This document shows positions 1-9,814 of a DNA stretch of 64,000 bases, piece after piece. The position numbers and the translations under genes were made by a program. How positions within the stretch are numbered: position 1 is the stretch's first letter; every line of letters begins with the position of its first letter. Source of the stretch: Maribellus sp. YY47 (GTDB lineage Bacteria; Bacteroidota; Bacteroidia; Bacteroidales; Prolixibacteraceae); contig NZ_JALGYW010000021.1 of assembly GCF_023111095.1 (NCBI RefSeq), forward strand, positions 26,897 to 90,896. The letters run 5' to 3'. The notes under the pieces were generated by a model. It saw nothing but the letters and a program-made list of their open reading frames with translations. It ran no database searches and had not been told where the DNA came from.

Positions 1-795
1 TGGTGGGATTTTGGAACCGGAGCTCTTGGCGATATGGCCTGCCACGTTCTTGATCCAGTATTTTGGGCGCTGAATTTAAAATACCCAAGCAAGGTAGAAG
101 CTTCATCAACATTGGTAAATATCGACAGCCCGCCACATGCCGAAATTGTAAAATACACCTTCCCGGCGCGTAAAAATATGCCCGATGTGGGAATGCCTGA
201 GGTGGAAGTTACCTGGTACGACGGTGGTTTGTTACCCAACCGCCCGATCGAACTTTCCGATGGCGCTATTTTAGGAAAAGATAGCGGTGGTGGCTTGCTG
301 TTTGTGGGAACCAAAGGTAAAATTATGACCAGTTACTACGGTATGCAGCCCACCTTGCTACCCGAAACAAAAATGAAAGACTTTGTGGAACCTCAACCTG
401 TATTGCGACGTATTCCGGGATCAGAATCCGGGCCATGGTCGGGTGCACACGAAAGAGACTGGATACGTGCCTGCAAGGAACCTGCCGGTAGCCGGATTGA
501 ACCGGGTGCTAATTTCGAATATGCGGGTCCGTTTAACGAAATGGTGGTAATGGGAGTTCTTGCGGTACGACTTCAGAGCCTGAACCGTATTTTGGAATGG
601 GATGGAGAAAAAATGCAATTCACCAACATTTCAGAAACCGATAAGATTCAGGTTGTTACAAAAGATAATTTTGAAGTTATCGACGGAGATCCTAAATTCA
701 ACAGGGAAATAACCGATATGAATGCAAAAGAAATGGCTAACGAATGGATCAACCACACCTACCGCGAGGGATGGGAACTTCCGAAAATGCCATAA
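1..795 (+). CDS. Gfo/Idh/MocA-family oxidoreductase, C-terminal part (5' end outside window)
   Basis: The reading frame is open from base 1, so the gene starts upstream of the window; an internal ATG at 34 is not the real start. The first visible residues read WWDFGTGALGDMACH, a signature of the C-terminal domain of Bacteroidota-type Gfo/Idh/MocA proteins. The N-terminal NAD(P)-binding Rossmann domain is not visible. Members of this family oxidise or reduce sugars and sugar derivatives, and many from this phylum are exported. The gene is the first of a rightward carbohydrate cluster, and a sugar isomerase-like gene follows after 90 bases. A short GAGGAG/CTCCTC hairpin lies just downstream near 808-829. 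The family call is secure; the substrate cannot be told. Confidence 0.88.
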   Translation, partial: WWDFGTGALGDMACHVLDPVFWALNLKYPSKVEASSTLVNIDSPPHAEIVKYTFPARKNMPDVGMPEVEVTWYDGGLLPNRPIELSDGAILGKDSGGGLLFVGTKGKIMTSYYGMQPTLLPETKMKDFVEPQPVLRRIPGSESGPWSGAHERDWIRACKEPAGSRIEPGANFEYAGPFNEMVVMGVLAVRLQSLNRILEWDGEKMQFTNISETDKIQVVTKDNFEVIDGDPKFNREITDMNAKEMANEWINHTYREGWELPKMP

Positions 796-885
796 GACAA
801 TACAATTGAGGAGGGTGCAAACTCTCCTCTTCCTCGACTAAATCATGATGGCGAACATCCTGAAAACTAAAAATCAACATAAAAA

Positions 886-1743
886 ATGAAACAACAAATA
901 TTCTTTAAATCAGCTCTTTTACTGACAGCAGCAATATTGTCATTTACCGCTTTTGCGAAAAAAGATAAAGCTGAAAAAGCAGGTTGGCAACTGGGTGTGC
1001 AGAGCTACACTTTTCACAAATTCAACTTTTGCCAGGCCGTTGACAAAACACAGCAACTGGGCTTAAAAAACATGGAAGTGTATTATGGCCAGCCTTTGGG
1101 CGGCGATATGGAGGGAACCATGGACTACAAAATGGACAAAGCCACACAGGAGAAAGTGTTGAACTATGCCAAATCGAAAGGTGTAAAAATTAAAGCCAGC
1201 GGCGTAATTATTTGCAGCAATGAAGCCGAGTGGGAACAGCTGTTTCAGTTTGCCGATGCCATGGGCATTGAAATTATTACCTGCGAACCCGAATACAAAC
1301 ACCTGAAATATGTGGATGAACTGGCCAACAAGTACAAAATTGATGTGGCCATCCACAACCACCCCAAACCATCGAATTACTGGAATCCGGACTTATTTCT
1401 TAAAGCAGTTGACGGATTGAGCAATCGTATCGGAGCCTGTGCCGATGTGGGCCACTGGGCCAGAATGGGTCTCGACCCGGTTGAATGTTTAAAAAAGATA
1501 GACGGGCGAGTAAAATCCCTTCATTTTAAAGACATTAAAGCCAAAGAAGAAGGCGAAGCTGAACAGCACGATGTGATATGGGGAACCGGAATATTAGATA
1601 TTAAAGGAATGTTGAACGAACTGAAGGCACAAAATTTCAAAGGCTTGTTCTCGATTGAATACGAGTACGCCTGGGAGAATTCGGTGCCCGACATCGAAAA
1701 AAACATCTCGTATTTTAAAACGGTCACCAACGAGGTTTTATAG
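886..1743 (+). CDS. secreted sugar phosphate isomerase/epimerase-like TIM-barrel protein
   Basis: This 285-residue protein has an N-terminal signal peptide (hydrophobic residues about 8-23, likely cleaved after TAFA). The rest matches the xylose-isomerase-like TIM barrel family (AP endonuclease family 2 fold). Candidate metal and substrate residues are visible: H157 and H159 in AIHNHP, D187 and H190 in ADVGHW, and H213 with D216 in HFKD. Such proteins interconvert ketoses and aldoses or epimerise sugars. They are often found beside Gfo/Idh/MocA oxidoreductases, as here, and the pair may act in a periplasmic oxidation-isomerisation route. The ATG at 886 is the only start that gives a full signal peptide. 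The substrate is unknown. Confidence 0.82.
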   Translation: MKQQIFFKSALLLTAAILSFTAFAKKDKAEKAGWQLGVQSYTFHKFNFCQAVDKTQQLGLKNMEVYYGQPLGGDMEGTMDYKMDKATQEKVLNYAKSKGVKIKASGVIICSNEAEWEQLFQFADAMGIEIITCEPEYKHLKYVDELANKYKIDVAIHNHPKPSNYWNPDLFLKAVDGLSNRIGACADVGHWARMGLDPVECLKKIDGRVKSLHFKDIKAKEEGEAEQHDVIWGTGILDIKGMLNELKAQNFKGLFSIEYEYAWENSVPDIEKNISYFKTVTNEVL

Positions 1744-1835
1744 CAGAGAAATTTCCGTCTTTATGCCGGTTTAGAAAAAGAACAACGCAGTGTATCAAAA
1801 AACAAATTATTGAATTACACAGAAAATAGAAACAC

Positions 1836-3668
1836 ATGAGTTTTGACATTATCGATACATCGATCATATTAGGGTATATCCTCTTAAGTATTTTTATTGG
1901 CTTCTGGATATCGAAAAAAGCCAGTAAAAGTCTTCAGAATTACTTTCTCGGGGGCAACAAATTAAAATGGTACTTTTTGGGGCTTTCCAACGGATCCGGC
2001 ATGTTTGACATTTCCGGCACGACCTGGACCGTTACCATCTTTTTTGTATATGGACTGAAAAGCGTCTGGATTCCATGGCTGTGGCCGGTTTGGAACCAGA
2101 TCTTTATTATGATCTTTATGGCCATCTGGCTCCGAAGATCCAATGTAATGACAGGCGCTGAATGGATCACCACCCGTTTTGGCGATAAGGAAGGCGGAAA
2201 ACTTTCGCACATTATCGTCATCGTTTTTGCCATCATCAGCGCCATCGGTTTTATCGCCTATTTCTTTGTAGGAATCGGAAAATTTGCCGTTACCATTTTC
2301 CCCTGGGATTTATCGTTTAACCTTGGCTCCGTTCAATTTCTTTCGGAATATGTATACGCCACCATATTGCTGGCACTAACAACAATCTACGTAATCAAAG
2401 GCGGAATGTACAGCGTTGTGGCCACCGAAGTCATGCAGTTTTTTGTTATGACAATCGCTTGTATCGCAGTAGCCTGGTTTGCTATGAACAAAGTGTCAGC
2501 AGAACAAATTAATGCGGCAGTGCCGGCCGGCTGGACCGACATTATGCCAAGTTGGAAAACAGGACTCGACTGGTCAGGGATTTTTGACCAGGTAAATGAA
2601 AAAATCACCCAGGATGGTTTTGGGATGCTGGGTGCATTGGTGATGATGATGTTTTTCAAAGGCATTTTCTCGAGCCTCGCCGGGCCGGTACCCGGATATG
2701 ATATGCAACGGGTACTTTCAACACAAACACCACGCGATGCCGCTAAAATGAGCGGTCTTACTTCGCTGGTGCTTTACCCGCCCCGCTATCTCATGGTTGC
2801 CGGGCTCGGAATACTTGGCCTTGTTTTGGTTGCCCCAATGTTAAAAGCAGGAGGAGGTGAAATCGATTTCGAAAAAATACTTCCCTACGTGATCAATAAC
2901 CTGCTTCCGGTAGGTTTAAAAGGAATAATATTGGCGGGATTACTGGCTGCTTTTATGTCGACGTTCTCGGCTTTTGTTAATGCGGCTCCGGCATACATTG
3001 TCAACGACTTGTACAAAAAATACATTAATCCGAACGCCTCCAACAAAAAATACATCCAGATCAGCTACATGGCTTCCATCGGCATTGTGATTGTAGGAAT
3101 TATTTTCGGATTCTTCTCGGCATCCATCAACTCACTCACACTATGGATAACCTCTTCACTATATGGAGGTTACGTTGCATCAAACGTATTAAAATGGGTT
3201 TGGTGGCGGTTTAACGGTTACGGATATTTCTGGGGCATGCTGGCAGGTTTGCTCGCGTCGACCCTGAAATTCCTGTTTTTCCCTCATACTCCCGATATAT
3301 ACCTGTTCCCGCTTATTTTCGTGATGGCTTCCGCAGGTAGTTTCCTTGGATGTTTCCTTTCGAAACCGGTAGATGACGATACGCTGATTGAATTCTATAA
3401 AAACGTACGCCCCTGGGGTTGGTGGGGTCCGATACACAAAAAAGCCCTGAAAAAATACCCGAACCTGACCAAAAACAAAGACCTCGCACGCGACAGCTTT
3501 AATGTTCTGGTAGGTATTGTATGGCAAATGACCCTGATTGTGGCACCTATTTACCTGGTGATCAGACATTATAACGGACTGATTATTTCTGTAATACTGT
3601 TCGCAGTAACTTCAGTGATATTAAAATACAACTGGCTGGATAAGATTAAAGATTATGAAGAAATTTAA
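1836..3668 (+). CDS. sodium:solute symporter (SSS family)
   Basis: The 610-residue protein is almost entirely hydrophobic segments, as expected for an SSS-family Na+/solute symporter in the inner membrane. It starts with MSFDIIDTSIILGYILLSIFIGFW, carries the typical early stretch YFLGGNKLKWYFLGLSNGSG, and has a long C-terminal soluble loop followed by last helices. SSS proteins import sugars, sialic acid, amino acids or vitamins with sodium. Its place between a sugar isomerase and an SGNH esterase makes a sugar or acetylated sugar the likely cargo. The end of the gene overlaps the start of the next by 14 bases, so translation of the two is probably coupled. Confidence 0.88.
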   Translation: MSFDIIDTSIILGYILLSIFIGFWISKKASKSLQNYFLGGNKLKWYFLGLSNGSGMFDISGTTWTVTIFFVYGLKSVWIPWLWPVWNQIFIMIFMAIWLRRSNVMTGAEWITTRFGDKEGGKLSHIIVIVFAIISAIGFIAYFFVGIGKFAVTIFPWDLSFNLGSVQFLSEYVYATILLALTTIYVIKGGMYSVVATEVMQFFVMTIACIAVAWFAMNKVSAEQINAAVPAGWTDIMPSWKTGLDWSGIFDQVNEKITQDGFGMLGALVMMMFFKGIFSSLAGPVPGYDMQRVLSTQTPRDAAKMSGLTSLVLYPPRYLMVAGLGILGLVLVAPMLKAGGGEIDFEKILPYVINNLLPVGLKGIILAGLLAAFMSTFSAFVNAAPAYIVNDLYKKYINPNASNKKYIQISYMASIGIVIVGIIFGFFSASINSLTLWITSSLYGGYVASNVLKWVWWRFNGYGYFWGMLAGLLASTLKFLFFPHTPDIYLFPLIFVMASAGSFLGCFLSKPVDDDTLIEFYKNVRPWGWWGPIHKKALKKYPNLTKNKDLARDSFNVLVGIVWQMTLIVAPIYLVIRHYNGLIISVILFAVTSVILKYNWLDKIKDYEEI

Positions 3669-4368
3669 GACCCATAGAATTACTTTCCTGTTGTTCACGG
3701 CAACAATCCTTACAACACTATCATTCTCTAAAACAACAGGAGCACAAAATACGCTTCCCTACGATACCACATACACTTTTGCTCATTACAAAGTGAAGCG
3801 GGCTTTTTATGAAGGACTGCCCAACGGTAAAAACGAAATTGTATTCCTCGGAAACAGCATTACCGAAAACGGCGATTGGAACGAACTTTTCAAAAACAAA
3901 CATATCGTTAACCGGGGAATTGGCGGCGATGTTTGTTTCGGTCTGTTGAACCGGATCGATGAAGTACTTGACTCAAAACCGAAAAGCATTTTTCTGATGA
4001 TCGGGATCAACGACATTGGACGAAGCGTGCCGGTAGATATTATTGCCGAAAAAATAAGGGAAATAATACAGGTGATCAAAAAGAAATCGCCTGATACAAA
4101 ACTGTATCTGCAGAGTGTACTTCCAATCAACGAACAGGTTATCTGGTACGATTACATGAAAAACAAATCGAAAAGAATCGTGCAACTAAACGAAAAATTA
4201 AAACCAATCGCCAAAGAAGAGCGTATTCCCTTTCTCGACTTGTACTCGAAATTTGCAGACAAAAACGGACAACTCCTTCCCGAATATACAGCCGACGGTA
4301 TTCATCTAAGTGCTGCAGGCTACCTGAAATGGAAAAAAGTATTTCAGGAAGAGGGAATTAAATTATAG
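3655..4368 (+). CDS. secreted SGNH/GDSL-type esterase
   Basis: This 237-residue protein has a signal peptide (residues about 1-30, ending near TTGA/QN) and the SGNH hydrolase blocks in order: S68 in GNSIT (block I), the glycines of RGIGGD near 88-92 (block II), N119 in GIND (block III), and D214 with H217 in DGIHLSAAGY (block V). These give the catalytic Ser, oxyanion Gly/Asn and Asp-His pair of a carbohydrate or lipid esterase. In this context, removing O-acetyl groups from a sugar before uptake is likely. The start overlaps the preceding symporter gene by 14 bases. The exact substrate is not known. Confidence 0.87.
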   Translation: MKKFKTHRITFLLFTATILTTLSFSKTTGAQNTLPYDTTYTFAHYKVKRAFYEGLPNGKNEIVFLGNSITENGDWNELFKNKHIVNRGIGGDVCFGLLNRIDEVLDSKPKSIFLMIGINDIGRSVPVDIIAEKIREIIQVIKKKSPDTKLYLQSVLPINEQVIWYDYMKNKSKRIVQLNEKLKPIAKEERIPFLDLYSKFADKNGQLLPEYTADGIHLSAAGYLKWKKVFQEEGIKL

Positions 4369-4403
4369 AATAGCAAAACAGACATAAAGATACTTTGAAG
4401 AAA

Positions 4404-5342
4404 ATGAAAATTAAAGGTACTTTCTTAGACGAAATTAGTCACGACATCCCGCATCAAAACTGGGGAAAGAAAGAATGGGACCAGGATTTTGCCTACATGA
4501 AACAAGTAGGTATAAACACGGTTGTTTTAATACGGAGTGGCTACAGGAAATGGCTGACCTATCCATCCGAAATTTTGCTGGAAAGAGAGCAAGCATACCG
4601 ACCGCCGGTTGACCTTGTAAAGATGTTTCTGGAATTGAGCGAAAAACACCAAATGGATTTCTATTTTGGCTTGTACGATTCCGGAAAATATTGGGAGAAG
4701 GGAGATTTTCAGCAAGAACTCGAACTCAATAAACTGGTCATCGACGAAGTTTGGTCGAAATACGGAACAATGAGCGCATTTAAAGGCTGGTACATTTCGC
4801 AGGAATGTAGCCGAAAAACCGGCGACATCATCAGCATGTACCGCGGCCTGGGCGAACATTGCAAAGCCGTTTCAGGTAACCTGACCACGCTTATCTCGCC
4901 TTACATCGACGGAATAAAAAACATCAGTCAGTATACAAAGGAAACCAGCCGTGAATCGGGTGTCAGTCTGAAAAAACACGAAGAAGACTGGGACGAAATT
5001 TTTGAAGGCATAAAAGATGCGGTTGATATCGTTGCTTTTCAAGACGGGCACATTGACTTTAGTGAGCTCGATGATTTTCTGCGTATCAACAAGCAACTGG
5101 CCGACAAACACGGTATCCGCAGCTGGACGAATTCCGAAACGTTCGACCGCGACATGCCCATTAAATTCCTTCCGATAAAGTGGGAAAAACTATTGATGAA
5201 ACTTCAGGCGGCAGAGCGCGCAGGCATGGAACAGGCCATCACTTTTGAGTTTTCACACTTTATGAGTCCGCAATCGGCCTATTTGCAAGCCGGACATTTA
5301 TACAATCGTTACAAGGAATACATAGATGAATTAAAAGGATAA
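4404..5342 (+). CDS. DUF4434 domain-containing TIM-barrel protein
   Basis: The protein (312 residues from the ATG at 4404; a TTG three codons upstream is less likely) matches the DUF4434 family, a putative glycoside hydrolase-like TIM barrel. Visible family features are KIKGTFLDEISHDIPHQNW at the N-terminus, the run NTVVLIRSGYRKWLTYPSE, and the strand-end motif FKGWYISQE near residue 130, where the Glu sits at the position of a possible acid residue. No signal peptide is seen, so it is probably cytoplasmic. The stop codon is one base from the next start (AGE epimerase), which suggests the two work together. The biochemical function of the family is not established. Confidence 0.8.
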   Translation: MKIKGTFLDEISHDIPHQNWGKKEWDQDFAYMKQVGINTVVLIRSGYRKWLTYPSEILLEREQAYRPPVDLVKMFLELSEKHQMDFYFGLYDSGKYWEKGDFQQELELNKLVIDEVWSKYGTMSAFKGWYISQECSRKTGDIISMYRGLGEHCKAVSGNLTTLISPYIDGIKNISQYTKETSRESGVSLKKHEEDWDEIFEGIKDAVDIVAFQDGHIDFSELDDFLRINKQLADKHGIRSWTNSETFDRDMPIKFLPIKWEKLLMKLQAAERAGMEQAITFEFSHFMSPQSAYLQAGHLYNRYKEYIDELKG

Positions 5343-5343
5343 G

Positions 5344-6522
5344 ATGAAAACTTTCGACTTTAAAAAATTAGCAGAACAATATAAAGCCGAACTACTCGAA
5401 AATGTAGTTCCGTTTTGGTTGAATAAATCACAAGACCTGGAGCACGGGGGATATTTCACCTGTTTGACACGCGACGGAGAAGTTTTTGACACCGATAAAT
5501 TTATCTGGCTTCAGGGCCGCGAAGTATGGTTATTTTCGATGCTGTACAACCAGGTGGAACAAAAGCAGGAATGGCTCGATGCAGCTATTCAGGGCGCCGA
5601 ATTCCTGAAAAAATACGGCCACGACGGAAACCTGAACTGGTACTTTTCGCTTACCCGCGAAGGCAAACCGCTGATTGAACCCTACAACATTTTCTCGTAC
5701 ACCTTTGCCACCATGGCTTTTGGCCAGCTGAGCAAAGCCACCGGCAACCAGGAATATGCCGACATTGCCCTGAAAACTTTCGATCTAATTTTATCGAAAA
5801 CCGATAATCCGAAAGGCCACTGGAACAAAGCCTATCCCGGAACACGCAACCTGAAAAACTTTGCCTTGCCCATGATTCTGTGCAACCTGGCACTTGAGAT
5901 TGAGCACCTTTTAGATGAAGAATTTCTGAAACAAACCATGGAAACCTGTATTCATGAGGTGATGGATGTGTTCTATCGCCCGGAACTGGGTTTGGTGGTT
6001 GAAAATTTACATGCCGACGGCAGTTTATCTGACACTTTCGATGGTCGTCTTTTAAATCCTGGACATGCCATCGAAGCCATGTGGTTTATTATGGATTTGG
6101 GAGTACGTCTGAACCGTCCGGAGCTGGTTACCCAAGCCAACGATATTGCTATTAAAATGGTAGAGTACGGCTGGGACAAAGAGCACGGCGGTATTTTCTA
6201 TTTTATGGACCGTTTGGGACACCCGACACAACAGTTGGAATGGGATCAAAAACTATGGTGGGTACACATCGAAACACTCATTACCATGCTGAAAGGCTAC
6301 CAGCTTACCGGTTCAGAAAAAAGTTTGGAATGGTTTCAGCGCATTCACGACTATTCGTGGTCGCATTTTAAAGACCAGGAACACCCCGAGTGGTTTGGTT
6401 ACCTGAATCGCCAGGGCGAAGTTCTGCTTCCGTTAAAAGGTGGAAAATGGAAAGGGTGCTTCCACGTTCCGCGGGGTATGTACCAGTGCTGGAAAACACT
6501 CGAAGCAATAGCTGAAAAATAA
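5344..6522 (+). CDS. AGE-family sugar 2-epimerase (N-acylglucosamine 2-epimerase-like)
   Basis: At 392 residues this has the usual length of the (alpha/alpha)6-barrel AGE family, which epimerises N-acetylglucosamine/N-acetylmannosamine, mannose/glucose or cellobiose at C2. Family residues are visible: R59 in WLQGREVW, H241 and E244 in NPGHAIEAMW, H308 in WWVHIE, E349 and W350 in PEWFGYL, and H374 in FHVPR. The FHVPRG and EWFGYLNR stretches are typical of the renin-binding-protein/NanE-like branch. It follows the DUF4434 gene by one base and precedes the FAD oxidoreductase by 18 bases. An N-acetylmannosamine 2-epimerase role would fit sialic acid use, but another sugar cannot be excluded. Confidence 0.88.
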   Translation: MKTFDFKKLAEQYKAELLENVVPFWLNKSQDLEHGGYFTCLTRDGEVFDTDKFIWLQGREVWLFSMLYNQVEQKQEWLDAAIQGAEFLKKYGHDGNLNWYFSLTREGKPLIEPYNIFSYTFATMAFGQLSKATGNQEYADIALKTFDLILSKTDNPKGHWNKAYPGTRNLKNFALPMILCNLALEIEHLLDEEFLKQTMETCIHEVMDVFYRPELGLVVENLHADGSLSDTFDGRLLNPGHAIEAMWFIMDLGVRLNRPELVTQANDIAIKMVEYGWDKEHGGIFYFMDRLGHPTQQLEWDQKLWWVHIETLITMLKGYQLTGSEKSLEWFQRIHDYSWSHFKDQEHPEWFGYLNRQGEVLLPLKGGKWKGCFHVPRGMYQCWKTLEAIAEK

Positions 6523-6540
6523 TAACCGAAAACTTTAGAC

Positions 6541-8454
6541 ATGTTCAGAATAAAAATATTCACGGCTTTACTCGTTCTGGCCGGGCTTTTTTCGTGCCAA
6601 CCGGGCCACGACCGTTCAAAAGAAACACAAACCGATGTACTGATTATTGGCGGAGGCGCAAGCGGTACAATGGCAGGTATTCAGGCGGCCCGTCAGGGCG
6701 TATCGGTACTAATAGCTGAAGAAACAACCTGGCTGGGTGGCATGCTCACCTCGGCAGGGGTAAGTGCGATTGATGGAAATTACCGCCTTCCTTCGGGATT
6801 GTGGGAAGAATTCCGCCAGGCCTTGTATCGTCACTACGGTGGCCCCGAAGGTGTTAAAACCGGTTGGGTGAGCAATGTACTGTTCGAACCCCAGGTGGCT
6901 GAAAAAATCCTGACTGAATTTACAGAAAAAGAAAAGAACCTCACCGTTAAGCGGGAAACATATCTTGCGGATATCAGGAAAACCAGCAACGGGTGGACCG
7001 CCATTTTGGTACAGCATGGCGACTCCACACAGGTCAATGCAAAAGTGGTTATCGATGCCACCGAACTGGGCGATGTAGCCAAACTGGTGGGCATTCCCTA
7101 CGACATTGGCATGGATTCGCGCTACGATACCGGTGAAGACATTGCTCCTGAAAAAGCCAACAACATCATCCAGGATTTAACCTACGTAGCGATTCTGAAA
7201 AAATACGATAACGAGGAAGAGGCGGCTATACCGCTTCCTGAAGGATATAATCCGGAACCATTTTACTGCACCTGCGCAGGAAAATGCGAAGGCGATGTAT
7301 TGGGACGCAAGCTTTGGGATTGTGATTTTATGATGAAATACGGCAAACTTCCGAACGATTATTACATGATCAACTGGCCGATTTCGGGCAACGACTATTA
7401 CGTAAACGGAATTGAGATGAGTCGTGAGGAACGCGAAAAAGCCTATGAAAAAGCGAAGAATTTCACCTTGCAATACGTGTATTACCTTCAGAATGAACTG
7501 GGCTTTAAAAATCTGGGAATCGCCAACGATGTATATCCTACAGCCGACAACCTGCCGTTTTTCCCCTATCATCGCGAGTCGCGTCGAATAAAAGGTGTGG
7601 TTCGTTTTACGGTAAACGACCTGGCTCGTCCTTTTGAACAAAAAACGGCTCTGTACCGCACCGGTATTGCCGTGGGCGATTATCCGGTCGATCATCACCA
7701 CCAGGCTTACCACGATGCACAATCGTTGCCGGAATTGCACTTCTACCCGGTTCCCTCCTATTCGCTGCCTTTGGGCACACTTATTCCAAAAGGAACAGCC
7801 GATTTTATCGTTTCCGAAAAATCCTTGTCGGTAACCAACATTGTAAACGGAACCACCCGTCTTCAGCCGGTTTGTATCCTCAACGGTCAGGCTGCAGGAG
7901 CATTGGCTGCGCTTTCAGTAAAAAATAAAGTGACACCCGAAAAGGTTGCTGTTCGCGAAGTTCAACAGGCCTTGCTGCAGGCAAACGCAATGTTAATGCC
8001 GTATTCCGATGTGCCCAAAACCCACCCCGCCTACGAAGCTTTGCAACGTATTGGCGCTACCGGCTTACTGCACGGCGAAGGCAAAAACATCGGCTGGGAA
8101 AACCATACGCTTATGAGCCCCGACAGTTTGCTGATACCTCAGGCTGTTAAAGAAGGCTTGACGGACTGGCTGCCGGTTTCGGAGGTACAGCTCAGTGGCG
8201 AAACGGTAAGTCTACAGGAAGCTTTGGAACTGATTCGTCAGCTCGGAGCGAAATACAAACAGGATTGCGGCAAACAAAGTCTGAATAACCTGGAACAGAA
8301 AAGCAGGAAGCTGCTGGCACAAAAATCGATGGACGAACGGCAATTGGCGGAAACCATAACCCGTGCTGAATATGCTGTTCTGCTTGACGAATTGCTTAAC
8401 CCGTTTGCGTTTCGTCAAGTAGCCCATGATGGAAGCTTTACTGCCCAAAAGTAA
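6541..8454 (+). CDS. FAD-dependent oxidoreductase, lipoprotein
   Basis: The 637-residue protein begins with a lipoprotein signal (LFSC, lipid-anchored Cys at 19), so it is probably attached to a membrane facing the periplasm. It then has a classic FAD-binding start, VLIIGGGASGTMAGIQAAR, with the GxGxxG glycines at 37-42. The remainder resembles the FAD_oxidored family (PF12831 type) often found in carbohydrate clusters of Bacteroidota and Planctomycetes. The cysteine-rich stretch FYCTCAGKCEGD near residues 241-252 is a family feature. The family's substrates are largely unknown; it may oxidise a sugar or a released acid. It is followed by a strong hairpin at 8483-8523 before the next gene. 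Confidence 0.84.
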   Translation: MFRIKIFTALLVLAGLFSCQPGHDRSKETQTDVLIIGGGASGTMAGIQAARQGVSVLIAEETTWLGGMLTSAGVSAIDGNYRLPSGLWEEFRQALYRHYGGPEGVKTGWVSNVLFEPQVAEKILTEFTEKEKNLTVKRETYLADIRKTSNGWTAILVQHGDSTQVNAKVVIDATELGDVAKLVGIPYDIGMDSRYDTGEDIAPEKANNIIQDLTYVAILKKYDNEEEAAIPLPEGYNPEPFYCTCAGKCEGDVLGRKLWDCDFMMKYGKLPNDYYMINWPISGNDYYVNGIEMSREEREKAYEKAKNFTLQYVYYLQNELGFKNLGIANDVYPTADNLPFFPYHRESRRIKGVVRFTVNDLARPFEQKTALYRTGIAVGDYPVDHHHQAYHDAQSLPELHFYPVPSYSLPLGTLIPKGTADFIVSEKSLSVTNIVNGTTRLQPVCILNGQAAGALAALSVKNKVTPEKVAVREVQQALLQANAMLMPYSDVPKTHPAYEALQRIGATGLLHGEGKNIGWENHTLMSPDSLLIPQAVKEGLTDWLPVSEVQLSGETVSLQEALELIRQLGAKYKQDCGKQSLNNLEQKSRKLLAQKSMDERQLAETITRAEYAVLLDELLNPFAFRQVAHDGSFTAQK

Positions 8455-8482
8455 ACGACTTTATAAAATATATTTTCTTATT

Positions 8483-8523
8483 TTGCTTCATTGATACGGA
8501 TAGATTCCGCATCAATGAAGCAA
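8483..8523. repeat. long inverted repeat (17 bp arms, 7-base loop)
   Basis: The arms 8483-8499 and 8507-8523 are reverse complements except for one A/C position, with the loop ATAGATT. There is no T run on either side, so it is not a typical intrinsic terminator. It could stabilise the 3' end of the upstream part of the operon transcript, or be a protein-binding site. Confidence 0.6.
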
Positions 8524-8565
8524 TTCATTTAGGCTCAGAATATCTACCAACAAAACCAGATAAAC

Positions 8566-9693
8566 ATGAAGCAATTATATTTTTTCATTGCCCTTCTTCT
8601 TTTTTGCGGAAGCACTTTTGCACAAAAAACATGGCAACACATTCCGGCCGGCAATCCCGCATTTACGTTTTCAGGGCGCTTCGATTTTTCAAATCCCGAA
8701 GCTGTGCGTTACGATTGGTCGGGCTCGGCCATCCGCTTTCAGTTTACCGGCAAAAATCTTCAGTTGCTGTTACATGGAGGCGACCGTAATTATTTCAATG
8801 TATTTATCGACGGGCAGCTGCACGAAGTTCTGCATGCCCCCAAAGACAGTACTTACACGATTAAAGAGCTGAAAAGCAAAGGCCCGCATAAACTGATTCT
8901 GCAAAAACGTACCGAGGGTGAAATGGGAACCACTTTTTTCAAGGGGATCAAAATTGAAGAACAAGCCTCGATAATGCCTTATCCGGTGGAAGAAACACGA
9001 AAAATAGAATTCATCGGAAATTCGATAACCTGTGGTTATGGCACTGAAGGAGCCTCGCCCACCGAGCGTTTTTCACCTGAAACCGAAAATGTGAACAAGT
9101 CGTACGCATTTATTTCGTCTCGGGCGCTGAATGCCGAATGCCGGGTGGTTGCGCATTCGGGCTTGGGCGTAGTACGCAATTATGGCGACAAAGAAAAAGT
9201 TTCGCGCCAACGGGCTGCTTTGCCACAGCGCTTCAATCAAACACTCGATATGGATTCAACTGTGCTGTGGAATTTTTCCACCTGGACACCCGATGCAGTG
9301 GTCATTAACCTGGGAACCAACGACTACTCAACACAGCCCCACCCCGACAAAGTGGTATTTCAGCGCCGCTACGAACAATTTATTCGCGAGATCCGTGGTG
9401 TTTACGGCAATGTGCCGATTTTCTGTGTGAGTGGACCGATGCTGAATGAACCCGCCTATTCGATAGTAAAGGAAATGGTGGAAACAAACCGCACACTTTA
9501 TAACGACATGAATCTTTATTTTGTTGGCATTCCCGATTATTTGCTGAACAGAACCAGCGATTTGGGCTCCGACTGGCACCCTTCGTACAAAGGACAATGC
9601 AAAATGGCAGGGCACCTGGTTCCGGTAATTGGCACCGTACTCGACTGGAACTACTCGCTGCAGGAAATTGAAGAGGTGAGCAACCGGAAGTAG
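8566..9693 (+). CDS. carbohydrate esterase family 2-like SGNH acetylesterase, secreted
   Basis: The 375-residue protein has a signal peptide (cleavage near TFAQ/KT) and two parts. Residues about 25-135 look like the N-terminal jelly-roll domain of CE2 acetyl esterases. Residues about 145-365 form an SGNH hydrolase with S153 in GNSITCGYG, the Asn in NLGTND, and the Asp-x-His pair in SDWHPS near 335-340. CE2 enzymes remove acetyl groups from xylan, mannan or other glycans. This is the second of three SGNH-type proteins in the cluster. It is separated from the oxidoreductase by 111 bases with a hairpin, so it may be partly independently expressed. Confidence 0.87.
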   Translation: MKQLYFFIALLLFCGSTFAQKTWQHIPAGNPAFTFSGRFDFSNPEAVRYDWSGSAIRFQFTGKNLQLLLHGGDRNYFNVFIDGQLHEVLHAPKDSTYTIKELKSKGPHKLILQKRTEGEMGTTFFKGIKIEEQASIMPYPVEETRKIEFIGNSITCGYGTEGASPTERFSPETENVNKSYAFISSRALNAECRVVAHSGLGVVRNYGDKEKVSRQRAALPQRFNQTLDMDSTVLWNFSTWTPDAVVINLGTNDYSTQPHPDKVVFQRRYEQFIREIRGVYGNVPIFCVSGPMLNEPAYSIVKEMVETNRTLYNDMNLYFVGIPDYLLNRTSDLGSDWHPSYKGQCKMAGHLVPVIGTVLDWNYSLQEIEEVSNRK

Positions 9694-9814
9694 TTTATTT
9701 CATCATTGATACAAAACCGCCGCATGGATCAATAATTCCGCAATAAATCAATAATTTTAGAACCATTATTAACCTAAAACCGGCTACTTGTCAGCCTTAA
9801 AAATTATTCCCGTT

